From the NCBI RefSeq assembly GCF_006636215.1, contig NZ_VIFM01000098.1:1-37138 (forward strand): a stretch of DNA of 37,138 nt. Direction: 5' to 3'. The translations under genes and the position numbers were made by a program. Shown one piece after another: positions 9,599-17,770 of this stretch (positions are counted from its first letter, which is position 1; every line of letters starts with the position of its first letter). This stretch comes from Myxococcus llanfairpwllgwyngyllgogerychwyrndrobwllllantysiliogogogochensis. GTDB taxonomy: Bacteria; Myxococcota; Myxococcia; Myxococcales; Myxococcaceae. Below the pieces are notes generated by a model, which saw nothing but the letters and a program-made list of their open reading frames with translations, did no database searches and had not been told where the DNA came from.

Positions 9599-11119
9599 AT
9601 GCACAAGGAGCCCATCATCGGCATCGACCTCGGCACGACGAACTCGTGCGCGGCGATCGTCGAGGAGAGCGGGAACGTGAAGCTCATCCCCTACAAGGGC
9701 GGTGAGTACACCATCCCCTCCATCTTCGCGATTGACGACAAGGGGAACGAGCTCATCGGCTACGAGGCCAAGCGCCAGTGGCAGCTCAACCCGCGCAACA
9801 CCGTCTACGGTGCCAAGCGATTGGTGGGGCGCACGTTCGGCAGCGACGTCGTGGAGACGATGAAGAAGGTCGTGGCGTACAACCTGCGCCCCGGCAAGAA
9901 GAACGAAGTCACGCTGGATGTGGGCAAGAAGGAGTTCACCCTCCAGGAAGTCAGCGCGAAGATCCTCGGGAAGATTCGAGAGGTCGCGTCCAACTACCTG
10001 AAGATGCCCATCAAGCGGGCGGTGGTGACGGTCCCCGCGTATTTCAATGACAGGCAGCGCCAGTCGGTGAAGGACGCCGGCAAGCTCATCGACCTGGACG
10101 TCGTGCGCATCATCAACGAGCCCACCGCGGCGGCGCTCGCGTACGGCGTGGGCAAGGGCCTGAAGCAGAAGGTCGTCATCTACGACCTGGGCGGCGGCAC
10201 CTTCGACGTCTCCATCATCGAAATCCGGGACCGCGTCTTCGAGGTGAAGGCCACCGGCGGCGACGTCTTCCTGGGCGGCATCGACTTCGACAACGCCATC
10301 ATCCACCACGTCCTGAAGGACTTCGCGGCCAAGACGGGCATCGACCTGGCCACGGACCCGGTGGCGATGCAGCGCATCAAGGACCTGGCCGAGCGCACCA
10401 AGATCGACCTGTCCGCGCGCGACGAGGTGCCGTTCAACATCCCCTTCATCACGATGACGTCCCAGGGCCAGCCCCTGAATATCGAGATGAAGTTCACCCG
10501 GAAGATGCTGGAGCAGCTCACCAACCACCTCGTGGACCGCACGCTGCAGATGGTGGCGCGGGTGCTGGTGGATTCGGGGCTGTCCACCAAGGACATCGAC
10601 GAGGTCATGCTGGTGGGTGGGCAGACGCGCATGCCCGTCGTCCAGGACCGGCTGACCAAGTTCTTCGGCAAGCCGCCCAGCAAGGGCGTGCACCCGGACG
10701 AGGCCGTCGCCATCGGCGCGGCGCTCTACGCGCACTCGCTCCAGGACGACACCAACCTGCGCATCCAGCTGCTCGACGTGATTCCCATGGCCATTGGCCT
10801 GGAGAAGGCCGGCGGCGCCTTCCACGTCGTCTTCCCGCGCAACGCGCCCATTCCCAACGCCAAGCAGCTGCTGGCCACCACCAGCATGGACAACCAGACC
10901 GAGCTGGCCATGCGCATCTTCCAGGGCGACCACGAGATGGTGGTGCGCAATGACATGCTCGGCGAGTTCACCTTCTCCGGCATCCAGCAGGCCCGCGCCG
11001 GCGGCGTGCAGGTGGAAATCACCTTCGATGTGAACATCGAAGGCATCCTCACCATGCGCGCCAGGGACCCGGCCACCGGCCGGGAGATGAACACCACCGT
11101 GCGAGTGACGCAGAGCTGA
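9599..11119 (+). CDS. Hsp70-family protein without C-terminal lid
   Basis: 506 residues. The actin-like ATPase domain is intact: GIDLGTTNS at 8-16, DLGGGTFD and VGGQTRMP. The linker LLDVIP and a beta-sandwich substrate domain follow, ending at TVRVTQS. DnaK is about 610-640 residues, so the alpha-helical lid (about 100 residues) and the C-terminal EEVD-like tail are absent. It is therefore an Hsp70 paralogue rather than the housekeeping DnaK, and no grpE or dnaJ lies beside it. Without the lid, substrates should exchange quickly or be held differently. The start is ATG 9599, with CCGGAG about 10 nt upstream. It converges with the kinase-cyclase gene, and a shared hairpin separates them. Confidence 0.92.
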   Translation: MHKEPIIGIDLGTTNSCAAIVEESGNVKLIPYKGGEYTIPSIFAIDDKGNELIGYEAKRQWQLNPRNTVYGAKRLVGRTFGSDVVETMKKVVAYNLRPGKKNEVTLDVGKKEFTLQEVSAKILGKIREVASNYLKMPIKRAVVTVPAYFNDRQRQSVKDAGKLIDLDVVRIINEPTAAALAYGVGKGLKQKVVIYDLGGGTFDVSIIEIRDRVFEVKATGGDVFLGGIDFDNAIIHHVLKDFAAKTGIDLATDPVAMQRIKDLAERTKIDLSARDEVPFNIPFITMTSQGQPLNIEMKFTRKMLEQLTNHLVDRTLQMVARVLVDSGLSTKDIDEVMLVGGQTRMPVVQDRLTKFFGKPPSKGVHPDEAVAIGAALYAHSLQDDTNLRIQLLDVIPMAIGLEKAGGAFHVVFPRNAPIPNAKQLLATTSMDNQTELAMRIFQGDHEMVVRNDMLGEFTFSGIQQARAGGVQVEITFDVNIEGILTMRARDPATGREMNTTVRVTQS

Positions 11120-11120
11120 G

Positions 11121-11151
11121 CGCTCCGCCGTCCCCTACCGGGACGGCAGCG
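11121..11151. terminator. Bidirectional terminator hairpin holding a stop codon in its loop
   Basis: An 8-bp perfect stem, GCCGTCCC (11127-11134) with GGGACGGC (11140-11147), is extended by outer CGCT/AGCG pairs. It spans the 15-bp gap between two convergent genes. The loop (11135-11139) contains the TAG stop of the minus-strand kinase gene. There is no T-run, as is common in this GC-rich DNA. Confidence 0.65.
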
Positions 11152-13153
11152 CCGCCAGTCCCTGCTCGCGCGTCTCCTCACGCTTCTCCGACACGACGAA
11201 CGGCGTGGAGTCCTCGGGCGTCACGTCCCGGGGCCCCTCGCCGCGCAAGAGTTCGAAGACGGTGAGCGACGTCGTCGCGCCGTGCAGCACCTGCTCTCCC
11301 TGCGGCGCGTAGACGAAGGCCTCCCGGGCGCGCTCACGCGTCCTGTCGCTGAGGAGCACCTGCCCTCGCCGGGCCAGGCCCGCGAGCTTCGAGGCGGTGT
11401 TCACCACCTCGCCCAGCACCGTGTAGTCGAGCCGCCCGGACGCCTTCGCGCCGATGCTCCCGGCGACGAGGTCTCCCGAGTCCAGGCCCATGCAGACGCC
11501 GTGCGCGTAGGGCGCATGCGCGCCGCCGCGAGTGGCCAGGGTCTCCAGTTGACGGCGGATGGACAGACACGCCTCCAGCGCCTGGTCCACGTGCCCAGGT
11601 CCGCGGAACACGGCCATCACCGCGTCCCCGACGAACTTGTCCACCGTGCCACCGCGCGCGAGGATTTCCGGGACAATGGCCTCGAAGTTGGCGTTGAGCC
11701 GGCGCAGCGACTCCGGGGGCGCCTGCTGGCTGAGCACGGGCGTGAAGCCATCCACGTCGATGAAGACGACGGTGCCCTCCACCCACTCGCCCGACATGTC
11801 CTCCGTGCCCTGCAACATCGGAGGAATCCGCTCCAGCACGCCGCCGGGGACGAACATGCGCAAGAGGCCGTTCTCCTCCGTGTATCGCACCGTGCGGCGC
11901 AGCTCGCGCACATGCTTGAGCGTCTTGATGAGCGTCGCCTCCATGTCCGGGAAGTCGATGGGCTTGGTGATGAAGTCGAAGGCCCCCCGGTTCATCGCCG
12001 TGCGCAGGTTGCTCATGTCCCCGTACGCGGAGACGATGACCACGCGAGTCAGGGAGCTGACCTCGCCCACGCGGGACAGGAAGGTGAGCCCGTCCATCCT
12101 CGGCATGTTGATGTCGCAGAGCACCACTTCGGTGTCGGGATTCTGGCGCAGCTCCTCCAGCGCCTCCTCGCCGTCCGACGCGAAGAGGAACTGGTACACG
12201 GAGCGGCGGATCTGCTTGCGGAAGCTCTGCTCCATCAGCACCGCGACGTCCGGCTCGTCGTCCACCACCAGCACCTTCGCCGGCCGTGACGGACGCCCCG
12301 CCTCCACCCGCGCGATGAAGTCCGAGGACAGCTCGTGCGCGGACTGGTAGCGCCGCGAGGGCTCCACGTCGAGCGCGCGCGCGAAGAAGGCATCGACCTC
12401 CGTGCCCAGGCCGGGCACCAGCGTGGACGGCGACACGGGGGCCGGAGGCACGTTGCCCAGCCGCAGCTGCCGCAGCGACTCCAGGGGGAACGGGTGCTGG
12501 CCGGTGAGCGCGCGGTAGGCCACCACGGCCAGGGCCCACAAGTCACAGCGGTGGTCCAACCGGGGCGACAGGCCGCGCAGCTGCTCGGGGCTCATGTAGC
12601 GCGGCGTGCCCGCCATCTCCTCGTCCGGATGAGGCTGAGCGTCGCCTCCCTGCGTCAACAGGGCGAGCCCGAAGTCGAGCACCTTCACCAGCTCCCCCGC
12701 CGTGCTGCGCGAGAGGAAGAGGTTGGCGGGCTTGAGGTCCCGGTGGATGACGCCCGCGGCGTGCGCGGCGGTGAGCGCGCGGGAGGCCTGCGTGAGCAGC
12801 CGCTCCACCATGGCGAGCGACAGCCTTCCGCGCCGGTTGAGCAGCGCCTCCAGGTCCTCGCCTTCCAGCAGCTCCATGACGATGTAGGGCTCGTCACCGG
12901 AGAGGTCGCAGTCATGGACCTGGATGACGTGTGGACTCTGGAAGCGGGCGATGGCCTGCGCTTCCCATTCGAACTGGCGCAGCGCGTGGGGGGTGGGCGC
13001 GCAGTGGCTCGCCATCAGCTTGAGGGCGACCAGGCGCTGGAGCTTGGGATCCCTTGCCACCCACACGGTGCCCATTCCACCGCCCCCGAGCACCCGCTCC
13101 AGGACGTATCGCCCGCCGATGACGCGTGGCTGAGACATGTCGTGTTCGTTCAT
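11135..13153 (-). CDS. Ser/Thr kinase - receiver - class III cyclase fusion
   Basis: 672 residues and three signalling domains in one soluble chain. The Hanks kinase (14-285) has the glycine loop GGGGMGTV, K45, HRDLKPAN (D139, N144) and DFG (D160), all intact. The receiver (293-410) has VDDE, phospho-acceptor D347 and K397. The class III nucleotide cyclase (about 455-635) has metal-binding D466 in FIDVDGF and D510 in KFVGDAV, base-reading K506 and T578, and N585; the transition-state arginine expected four residues on is K589 instead. Kinase activity or phosphorelay may therefore gate a cyclase that is slow, altered or inactive. The start is ATG 13153, with GGGGCGAA upstream; an ATG five codons downstream has no ribosome site. 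It is divergent from the carotenoid-oxygenase gene. Confidence 0.93.
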   Translation of the reverse strand: MNEHDMSQPRVIGGRYVLERVLGGGGMGTVWVARDPKLQRLVALKLMASHCAPTPHALRQFEWEAQAIARFQSPHVIQVHDCDLSGDEPYIVMELLEGEDLEALLNRRGRLSLAMVERLLTQASRALTAAHAAGVIHRDLKPANLFLSRSTAGELVKVLDFGLALLTQGGDAQPHPDEEMAGTPRYMSPEQLRGLSPRLDHRCDLWALAVVAYRALTGQHPFPLESLRQLRLGNVPPAPVSPSTLVPGLGTEVDAFFARALDVEPSRRYQSAHELSSDFIARVEAGRPSRPAKVLVVDDEPDVAVLMEQSFRKQIRRSVYQFLFASDGEEALEELRQNPDTEVVLCDINMPRMDGLTFLSRVGEVSSLTRVVIVSAYGDMSNLRTAMNRGAFDFITKPIDFPDMEATLIKTLKHVRELRRTVRYTEENGLLRMFVPGGVLERIPPMLQGTEDMSGEWVEGTVVFIDVDGFTPVLSQQAPPESLRRLNANFEAIVPEILARGGTVDKFVGDAVMAVFRGPGHVDQALEACLSIRRQLETLATRGGAHAPYAHGVCMGLDSGDLVAGSIGAKASGRLDYTVLGEVVNTASKLAGLARRGQVLLSDRTRERAREAFVYAPQGEQVLHGATTSLTVFELLRGEGPRDVTPEDSTPFVVSEKREETREQGLAALPSR

Positions 13154-13332
13154 GTTTGTTCGCCCCGAGCGGCGGGATGATGGCACATGGGGTCCACACC
13201 CGGTACCCCATCCCGGTCCCTCCCTACCCAAGCGGACGGGCCACCTCGTGCGAGGTGGAGATGCGGCGCGTGATAGCGTGCCGGCCCCGTTCCCCTGACA
13301 CGACTTGCACCTCCCTACCCGTGGAGGCGTCC

Positions 13333-15579
13333 ATGCACGAAGCGATCAAGCCCCCTCTTCCTCCTCTTCCCCACGCCGCCAGCGACGACGAGCCCGCTCC
13401 CGCGCCGCCGCACATGCCGGACGGGACCACCTACCCCGGCCTCGTCGTGCATCCGGGCCTGCGCCCGGGCATGCCGCGCAACGCGATGACGTCCGATCGG
13501 ACGCCGTACTCAAAAGAGCCGCTGAAGGTGCTCGCCGGCAAGCTGCCGCCGGATCTGCATGGACATGTCTTCGTCGCGGGCCCCAGCGTCCATGCGGGCT
13601 CGCCCGCGCTGGCCTCGGATGGGCTGGTGCTGCGGCTCGACTTCGACGGCGCCGACGCGACCTTCAGCTCCGCCATCATGGAGACGCCGTCGTACTACGC
13701 GCGGGAACCGGTGAACGATGGAGCGACTTCTCGCGGCCCCATCACCCGTTACCTCAACGAGTTCCGTGAGACGACGCTCTCCGACGTGAGCATCGCGCTG
13801 GGCGCGCAGGAGGCCCCCAACACGGCGCCGTTCCTCGTGGAGGGTGAGAACATGTTGCTGGTGACCACGGACGCGGGGCGCCCGTGGGCCATCCACCCGA
13901 TGACGCTCAAGGCGTACACGCCGCTCGGCTATCTGCGCGAGTGGAAGCCCGCCATCCCCACGCCCTGGGCCTTCCCGCTGCTCCAGAGCACCGCGCACCC
14001 CGCGTTCGCGCCCGAAGTGGCGGAGCCCATCTCTCCCCGGGAGACCGAGTCCCAGCAGAAGCCTCGCCTCTTCTTCACCAACCACGCCCCCAAGTGGCCG
14101 CTCGGCGAAGGCTGGACGCACCTGTCGAGCTGGGACACGTGGGAGAACCGGCTGCACCACTGGGCACTGATGGACGCGGCGACGGGCAATCCGGTGGTCG
14201 CCCAGTCGCTCCATCAAATCGCCGTCACGCGCGACTACGTCGTGTTGCTCGACAGCAACTTCCCCATCAACTTCTGGACCATCGCGGTGCAGGCGGCGCT
14301 GCCGGGGATGACGCGCGTGCAGCGACTGGTGGACAGATTCACCTCCGAGCGCGCGTACCCGCAGGCGGTGTTCTGGGTGGTGAAGCGCTCGGACCTGCGG
14401 CCCTCTCCCGGCACGCTGTCGCGGGACGACCCGCCAAGGATTCCGGCGCATCGCTTCCAGTCCGGCGGGGGTGGCCTGCACTTCGCGGCGCGCTACGAGA
14501 ACCCGGACGACGTCATCACCCTGGTCGCGGGACACTCGCCGTCCGAGGACCTGTCCCACACCATCAAGGAAGGGGACCTGCTCATCAATGGCCGCCGGGC
14601 GGAGGCCTACCAGGAGGGCATGCCCACGGCGGTGCCGGTGACGCGCAGCTCGCTGGGGGTGCACCGCATCGACATGCGCAACCGGCGCATCGAGTCGCGC
14701 CTGCACTCGCACGACAACTTCACCTGGGGCCTCACCGTCTTCTCCAACGCGGGCCTCGTCAACGGAGAACTCGAGACGAACCTGCGGCTGTATCTGCGGC
14801 AGAAGTGGCGCTCGCCCACGTCCGACAACAGCGACGGGGCGGAGCCGAACTGGGTCATCCCGGATGACGAACTGGCCATCTACTTCAACTCGGATGGGTT
14901 CGCGGCGGACATGGTCCCCGAGTACGTCTACCAGCTCTACAAGCCCATCGTTGGAGACAAGAGCGGCCTGCCCATCCAGGAAGGCCGGGCCGCGAGCTTC
15001 TTCAAGTTCTACGTCAAGTCGGGTCGCTTCGACGGCTACGTGTTGCCCACGGGCTGGTTCGGCTTCGCGCCGCAGTTCGTGCCCAGCATCAAGCTGCCGA
15101 AGGTGCCGTACTGGAAGGGCTACGTCGTGGCGCTGGTGGTCTCCGACCCGACGCCGGACCTGCCTGCCGACTCCACGGGTGACGAGGTGTGGATCTTCGA
15201 CTCGGAGAACATGAGCAAGGGGCCCATCTGCCGGCTGGGCAGCAAGTACTTCGACGTGGGCATGACGTTGCACACCACGTTCCTTCCGCCAGGGCTGGGG
15301 GAGATCCTCGACGGCCACGTGCCGGATAATGCGGGCCCGCAGTACTGCGTGGACGTTCGCGAGGACTACAACGTGGACGCGATGGAGAAGACGTACGCGG
15401 AGTGGCTCCCGGGACTGTTCCCCCGTGTCCCGCGCGTGCTCTTCACGCCGTGGAGGCTGGGAGTGAGGTGGGCGCTCAACTTCCCGAAGCTGCGCAAGGT
15501 GTTCGAGGAAGACGTGTTCCCGAACTTCCCGCGCCAGCGCCCGCGGTCGCCTCCGGGCGGGGGCGGCAAGAAGGACTGA
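13333..15579 (+). CDS. Carotenoid oxygenase (RPE65/CCD) family protein
   Basis: 748 residues, larger than typical bacterial members (~480-500). The family's non-haem iron dioxygenases cleave double bonds of carotenoids or stilbenes using four histidines. Candidates here are H275/H276 (LHHWALMDAATGNP), H294 (LHQIAVTRDYV), H383 (GGLHFAARYENP) and H647 (LHTTFLPPG), in the order expected for the family. The N-terminal entry strand LPPDLHGHVFVAGP also fits. There is no signal peptide; the N-terminus is Pro-rich. The start is ATG 13333, with GGAGG 5 nt upstream. A CrtI-type desaturase gene lies about 2.2 kb downstream on the other strand, which makes a carotenoid or apocarotenoid substrate plausible. 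Similarity is distant, so the substrate is inferred. Confidence 0.75.
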   Translation: MHEAIKPPLPPLPHAASDDEPAPAPPHMPDGTTYPGLVVHPGLRPGMPRNAMTSDRTPYSKEPLKVLAGKLPPDLHGHVFVAGPSVHAGSPALASDGLVLRLDFDGADATFSSAIMETPSYYAREPVNDGATSRGPITRYLNEFRETTLSDVSIALGAQEAPNTAPFLVEGENMLLVTTDAGRPWAIHPMTLKAYTPLGYLREWKPAIPTPWAFPLLQSTAHPAFAPEVAEPISPRETESQQKPRLFFTNHAPKWPLGEGWTHLSSWDTWENRLHHWALMDAATGNPVVAQSLHQIAVTRDYVVLLDSNFPINFWTIAVQAALPGMTRVQRLVDRFTSERAYPQAVFWVVKRSDLRPSPGTLSRDDPPRIPAHRFQSGGGGLHFAARYENPDDVITLVAGHSPSEDLSHTIKEGDLLINGRRAEAYQEGMPTAVPVTRSSLGVHRIDMRNRRIESRLHSHDNFTWGLTVFSNAGLVNGELETNLRLYLRQKWRSPTSDNSDGAEPNWVIPDDELAIYFNSDGFAADMVPEYVYQLYKPIVGDKSGLPIQEGRAASFFKFYVKSGRFDGYVLPTGWFGFAPQFVPSIKLPKVPYWKGYVVALVVSDPTPDLPADSTGDEVWIFDSENMSKGPICRLGSKYFDVGMTLHTTFLPPGLGEILDGHVPDNAGPQYCVDVREDYNVDAMEKTYAEWLPGLFPRVPRVLFTPWRLGVRWALNFPKLRKVFEEDVFPNFPRQRPRSPPGGGGKKD

Positions 15580-15582
15580 GCG

Positions 15583-16629
15583 TCACTTCGCCGGGAGCAT
15601 CCCGGAGTCCGCCATCTCGAAGTCTCCCTCGGGGGAGACGAGGACAGCTCCCCCGAAACAGGAGATGTAGAGGCGTCCGTCGGCGAGCCATCCAGAGCCC
15701 TGAGGAGCACCGGGGAGCTGTCGCCAGGGCTCCACGTCGAAGGTCTCGCCCTGGGCAAACACCCGGTACAGTCGACCCGTGTTCCCTCCGAGGTGGGCCA
15801 GTCCTGTCGCGACGATGATGTGCGGCCCCAGGCGATGGATGCCAACCACATGGGTGTAGAGGATGTGCGTTTCGGTGGCGTCGTCCCGCTGGTGAACGAG
15901 TTCGCCACCCCACTCTCCCCGACTGGCACCCAGCAGATATCCGTCCGAGACACGCAGGCCGCATTGGGGCCGCTGGTTTCGCTTCTTCACCCGAGAAGGA
16001 TATTCGCCCATGTCGAACACCTCGGCGGAGTAGGTCCGTTGCGCGAGGAAGACCGCGGGGAGTTCATCCGGGCCCAGGTCGAGAAACGGACGGGAGGTGG
16101 CCGTCAGGGATGCGCCCGCATGCTCATGGGCGAAGAACACGGAGTTGGTCCTCCCCGCCGGATACTCTTCCTCGCCCCGGATGACCCGAACGGCCTGGCT
16201 GGCCGCCTCCTTCACGGGCGGATACCAATGCCTCGCCGCGATGCGCTCGAGCGACTCGATGGCTCGCTCCGCGTAGAGCAACCCGAGAGCGCGGGCCGAG
16301 GCATGGACACGGCGCCAGTCCGGGCCATCCTCGAGCTGCGCGATGAGCGCATCGGTGGCCTCCGCGTATTGGATGAGGCCGAGCGCGAGGGCCGCGGTGA
16401 TCCTCATGTCCCAGCCTTCGCTGGCCAGATGCTCGACGAGGACACCCCCCGCGTGGCGCGCGTGCGGGCCAAGCTCCGCGAGATCCCGCACCGCGAAGTC
16501 ATCGTACGGCCGCTGCGCCAGGCGCTCGATGAGTTCTTGAACCCTGGCGGAGTGAGCTCCATCGACCCAGGTACCGAAACCCCGGAGGAATGCACTCACT
16601 CGGCCTGACGGGGTTGAGCCCAAATCCAT
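15583..16629 (-). CDS. HEAT-repeat protein of unknown function
   Basis: 348 residues. About 30-160 is a run of short amphipathic helix pairs of HEAT/PBS-lyase type (segments DLAELGPHARHAGG and ALALGLIQYAEATDALIAQLED). The remainder is beta-rich with no motif I recognise. It is soluble, with no signal peptide or TM segment. It converges with the carotenoid-oxygenase gene, only 3 bp between stops, and sits 78 bp downstream of the next unknown gene, probably in one transcript. ATG 16629 has GGAGG only 1 nt upstream; TTG at codon 3 is spaced 7 nt and may be the true start. Function unknown. Confidence 0.7.
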   Translation of the reverse strand: MDLGSTPSGRVSAFLRGFGTWVDGAHSARVQELIERLAQRPYDDFAVRDLAELGPHARHAGGVLVEHLASEGWDMRITAALALGLIQYAEATDALIAQLEDGPDWRRVHASARALGLLYAERAIESLERIAARHWYPPVKEAASQAVRVIRGEEEYPAGRTNSVFFAHEHAGASLTATSRPFLDLGPDELPAVFLAQRTYSAEVFDMGEYPSRVKKRNQRPQCGLRVSDGYLLGASRGEWGGELVHQRDDATETHILYTHVVGIHRLGPHIIVATGLAHLGGNTGRLYRVFAQGETFDVEPWRQLPGAPQGSGWLADGRLYISCFGGAVLVSPEGDFEMADSGMLPAK

Positions 16630-16707
16630 ACCTCCCAGGGGAAAGCCTCTCGAAAACCTATCACCCCCGAGTTCCGCGCGAGCCCCGCGGCGTGGTGACT
16701 CCTCGCA

Positions 16708-17517
16708 TCACTCCCGTGCCATGACGGTACGGGTGGCGTCCTCGAAGAGCGTGTCCGGCACGGAGGCCAGGACTTCATCACGGCGTCCCTCGACCCAGGC
16801 CCAGCGCGCGCCCAGCTTCGTCACCAGGCCCAGGGTTCCACCGCGAAGCCGTGCGATGAAGTGCCGCGCCTGACCCTTGCCGCCATCGAACCGCCACAGC
16901 ACCGCGTCGAGTTCCGGCGGCGGAGTGTCCGTCGCGAGCAATGGAGCGATCGCGGCCTGGCACTCGAGCCGGAGGATGCGCGCGTCCAATTCCACGAGGA
17001 AGTCGTGCACGCTCAAGTCGCCGCGCGTCTCCGCCTCGCGCAGGTACTTCACCACCCGAGCCACCGCCGCGGTGAGGTGGACATACGTGTCCTTGCCCCG
17101 ACACAGGGCCGCCGCCGCGCCCGCTGTGCGCCGGGCCACCGCGAGCGCTTCCGACTCCTTGGGCTCGGAGCGGGAGTCCGCGATGAGCCGGTGGTAGGCG
17201 CGGCCCGCGTGGCTGGTCAGTTGCTTCTGATGCCCGAGCGAGAGTGACTCCTGCGGCGTGAGGCGCGACGGCTTCGCGAGGAAGTCACGCACGTGGTCCA
17301 GCACGCGTCGTGCGACGGCCTCCTCGAACCGGTCAGCGAGGTGCGGCGCGACGAGCGAGGAGAACCACAGCCCCAGTTCCACCTGCCCCGCAGCCGGACA
17401 GACAGGGCGCGGCCCCCCAAGCGCCCACGGCCCGGCGGGCCGGTCCTCCGGGCTCGCGGCCTGGAGCGCCGCCTTCAGTATGATGTGACAGTGGGCCAAC
17501 TCGTCGACCGCCGCCAT
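16708..17517 (-). CDS. Conserved-looking protein of unknown function
   Basis: 269 residues, soluble and mostly alpha-helical. It has an Arg/Ala-rich central region and a C-terminal beta-type segment containing LRGGTLGLVTKLGARWAWVE. I recognise no catalytic motif, signal peptide or TM segment. The start is ATG 17517, with GGAGG 9 nt upstream; the frame runs 17 codons further but without a site. It is followed after 78 bp by the HEAT-repeat gene, so the two may form a unit. The G/C-rich third positions typical of the window support a real gene. Confidence 0.65.
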   Translation of the reverse strand: MAAVDELAHCHIILKAALQAASPEDRPAGPWALGGPRPVCPAAGQVELGLWFSSLVAPHLADRFEEAVARRVLDHVRDFLAKPSRLTPQESLSLGHQKQLTSHAGRAYHRLIADSRSEPKESEALAVARRTAGAAAALCRGKDTYVHLTAAVARVVKYLREAETRGDLSVHDFLVELDARILRLECQAAIAPLLATDTPPPELDAVLWRFDGGKGQARHFIARLRGGTLGLVTKLGARWAWVEGRRDEVLASVPDTLFEDATRTVMARE

Positions 17518-17591
17518 GCACGCGCTCCTCCGTGGCCTGATTCTCGGGCACACGCGCCCCGCCCTCAATCTCCGCGTGAGCGCAGGGTGAC

Positions 17592-17770
17592 GATGTGGGC
17601 TGCCCCGTCGCCATCGAGGTCCGAAGCAGACCCGGCCCCAGCACGAAGCTCACGCCTCCGTGCGGCGATACGGACTCACGCGCCGCCATCGAGACCTGAA
17701 GCCGCTCCGCCGCCTCGTCAGCACGAGGCTCACGCCTCCATGCGGCGATGCGGGCTCAGGCCTCCGCCAT
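17592..17770. repeat. Imperfect 76-79 bp tandem repeat at the crtI 3' end
   Basis: Three successive units begin at 17592, 17668 and 17747 (GATGTGGGCT, GATACGGACT, GATGCGGGCT). The first two share the blocks CGCCATCGAG, GAAGC, CAGCACGA and GCTCACGCCTCC. The last, partial unit contains the stop codon and final codons of the desaturase gene, so the tract looks like decayed duplications of a gene's 3' end. The rest of 17518-17591 shows nothing further. Confidence 0.7.

Noticed and set aside
6934-9705. 923-codon plus-strand frame
   Set aside because: It is the shadow of the PrkA gene; no domain and no ribosome site.
9380-10933. 517-codon minus-strand frame
   Set aside because: It is antisense to the Hsp70-like gene, with His/Val/Asp-rich composition typical of such shadows.
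15591-15605. CCGGGA-GCA-TCCCGG hairpin near convergent gene ends
   Set aside because: It lies within the coding sequence of the HEAT-repeat gene, is short, and has no T-run; chance is likely in GC-rich DNA.
17592-17770. Possible CRISPR-like repeat array
   Set aside because: The units are contiguous, imperfect and 76-79 bp long, with no unique spacers and no cas genes.
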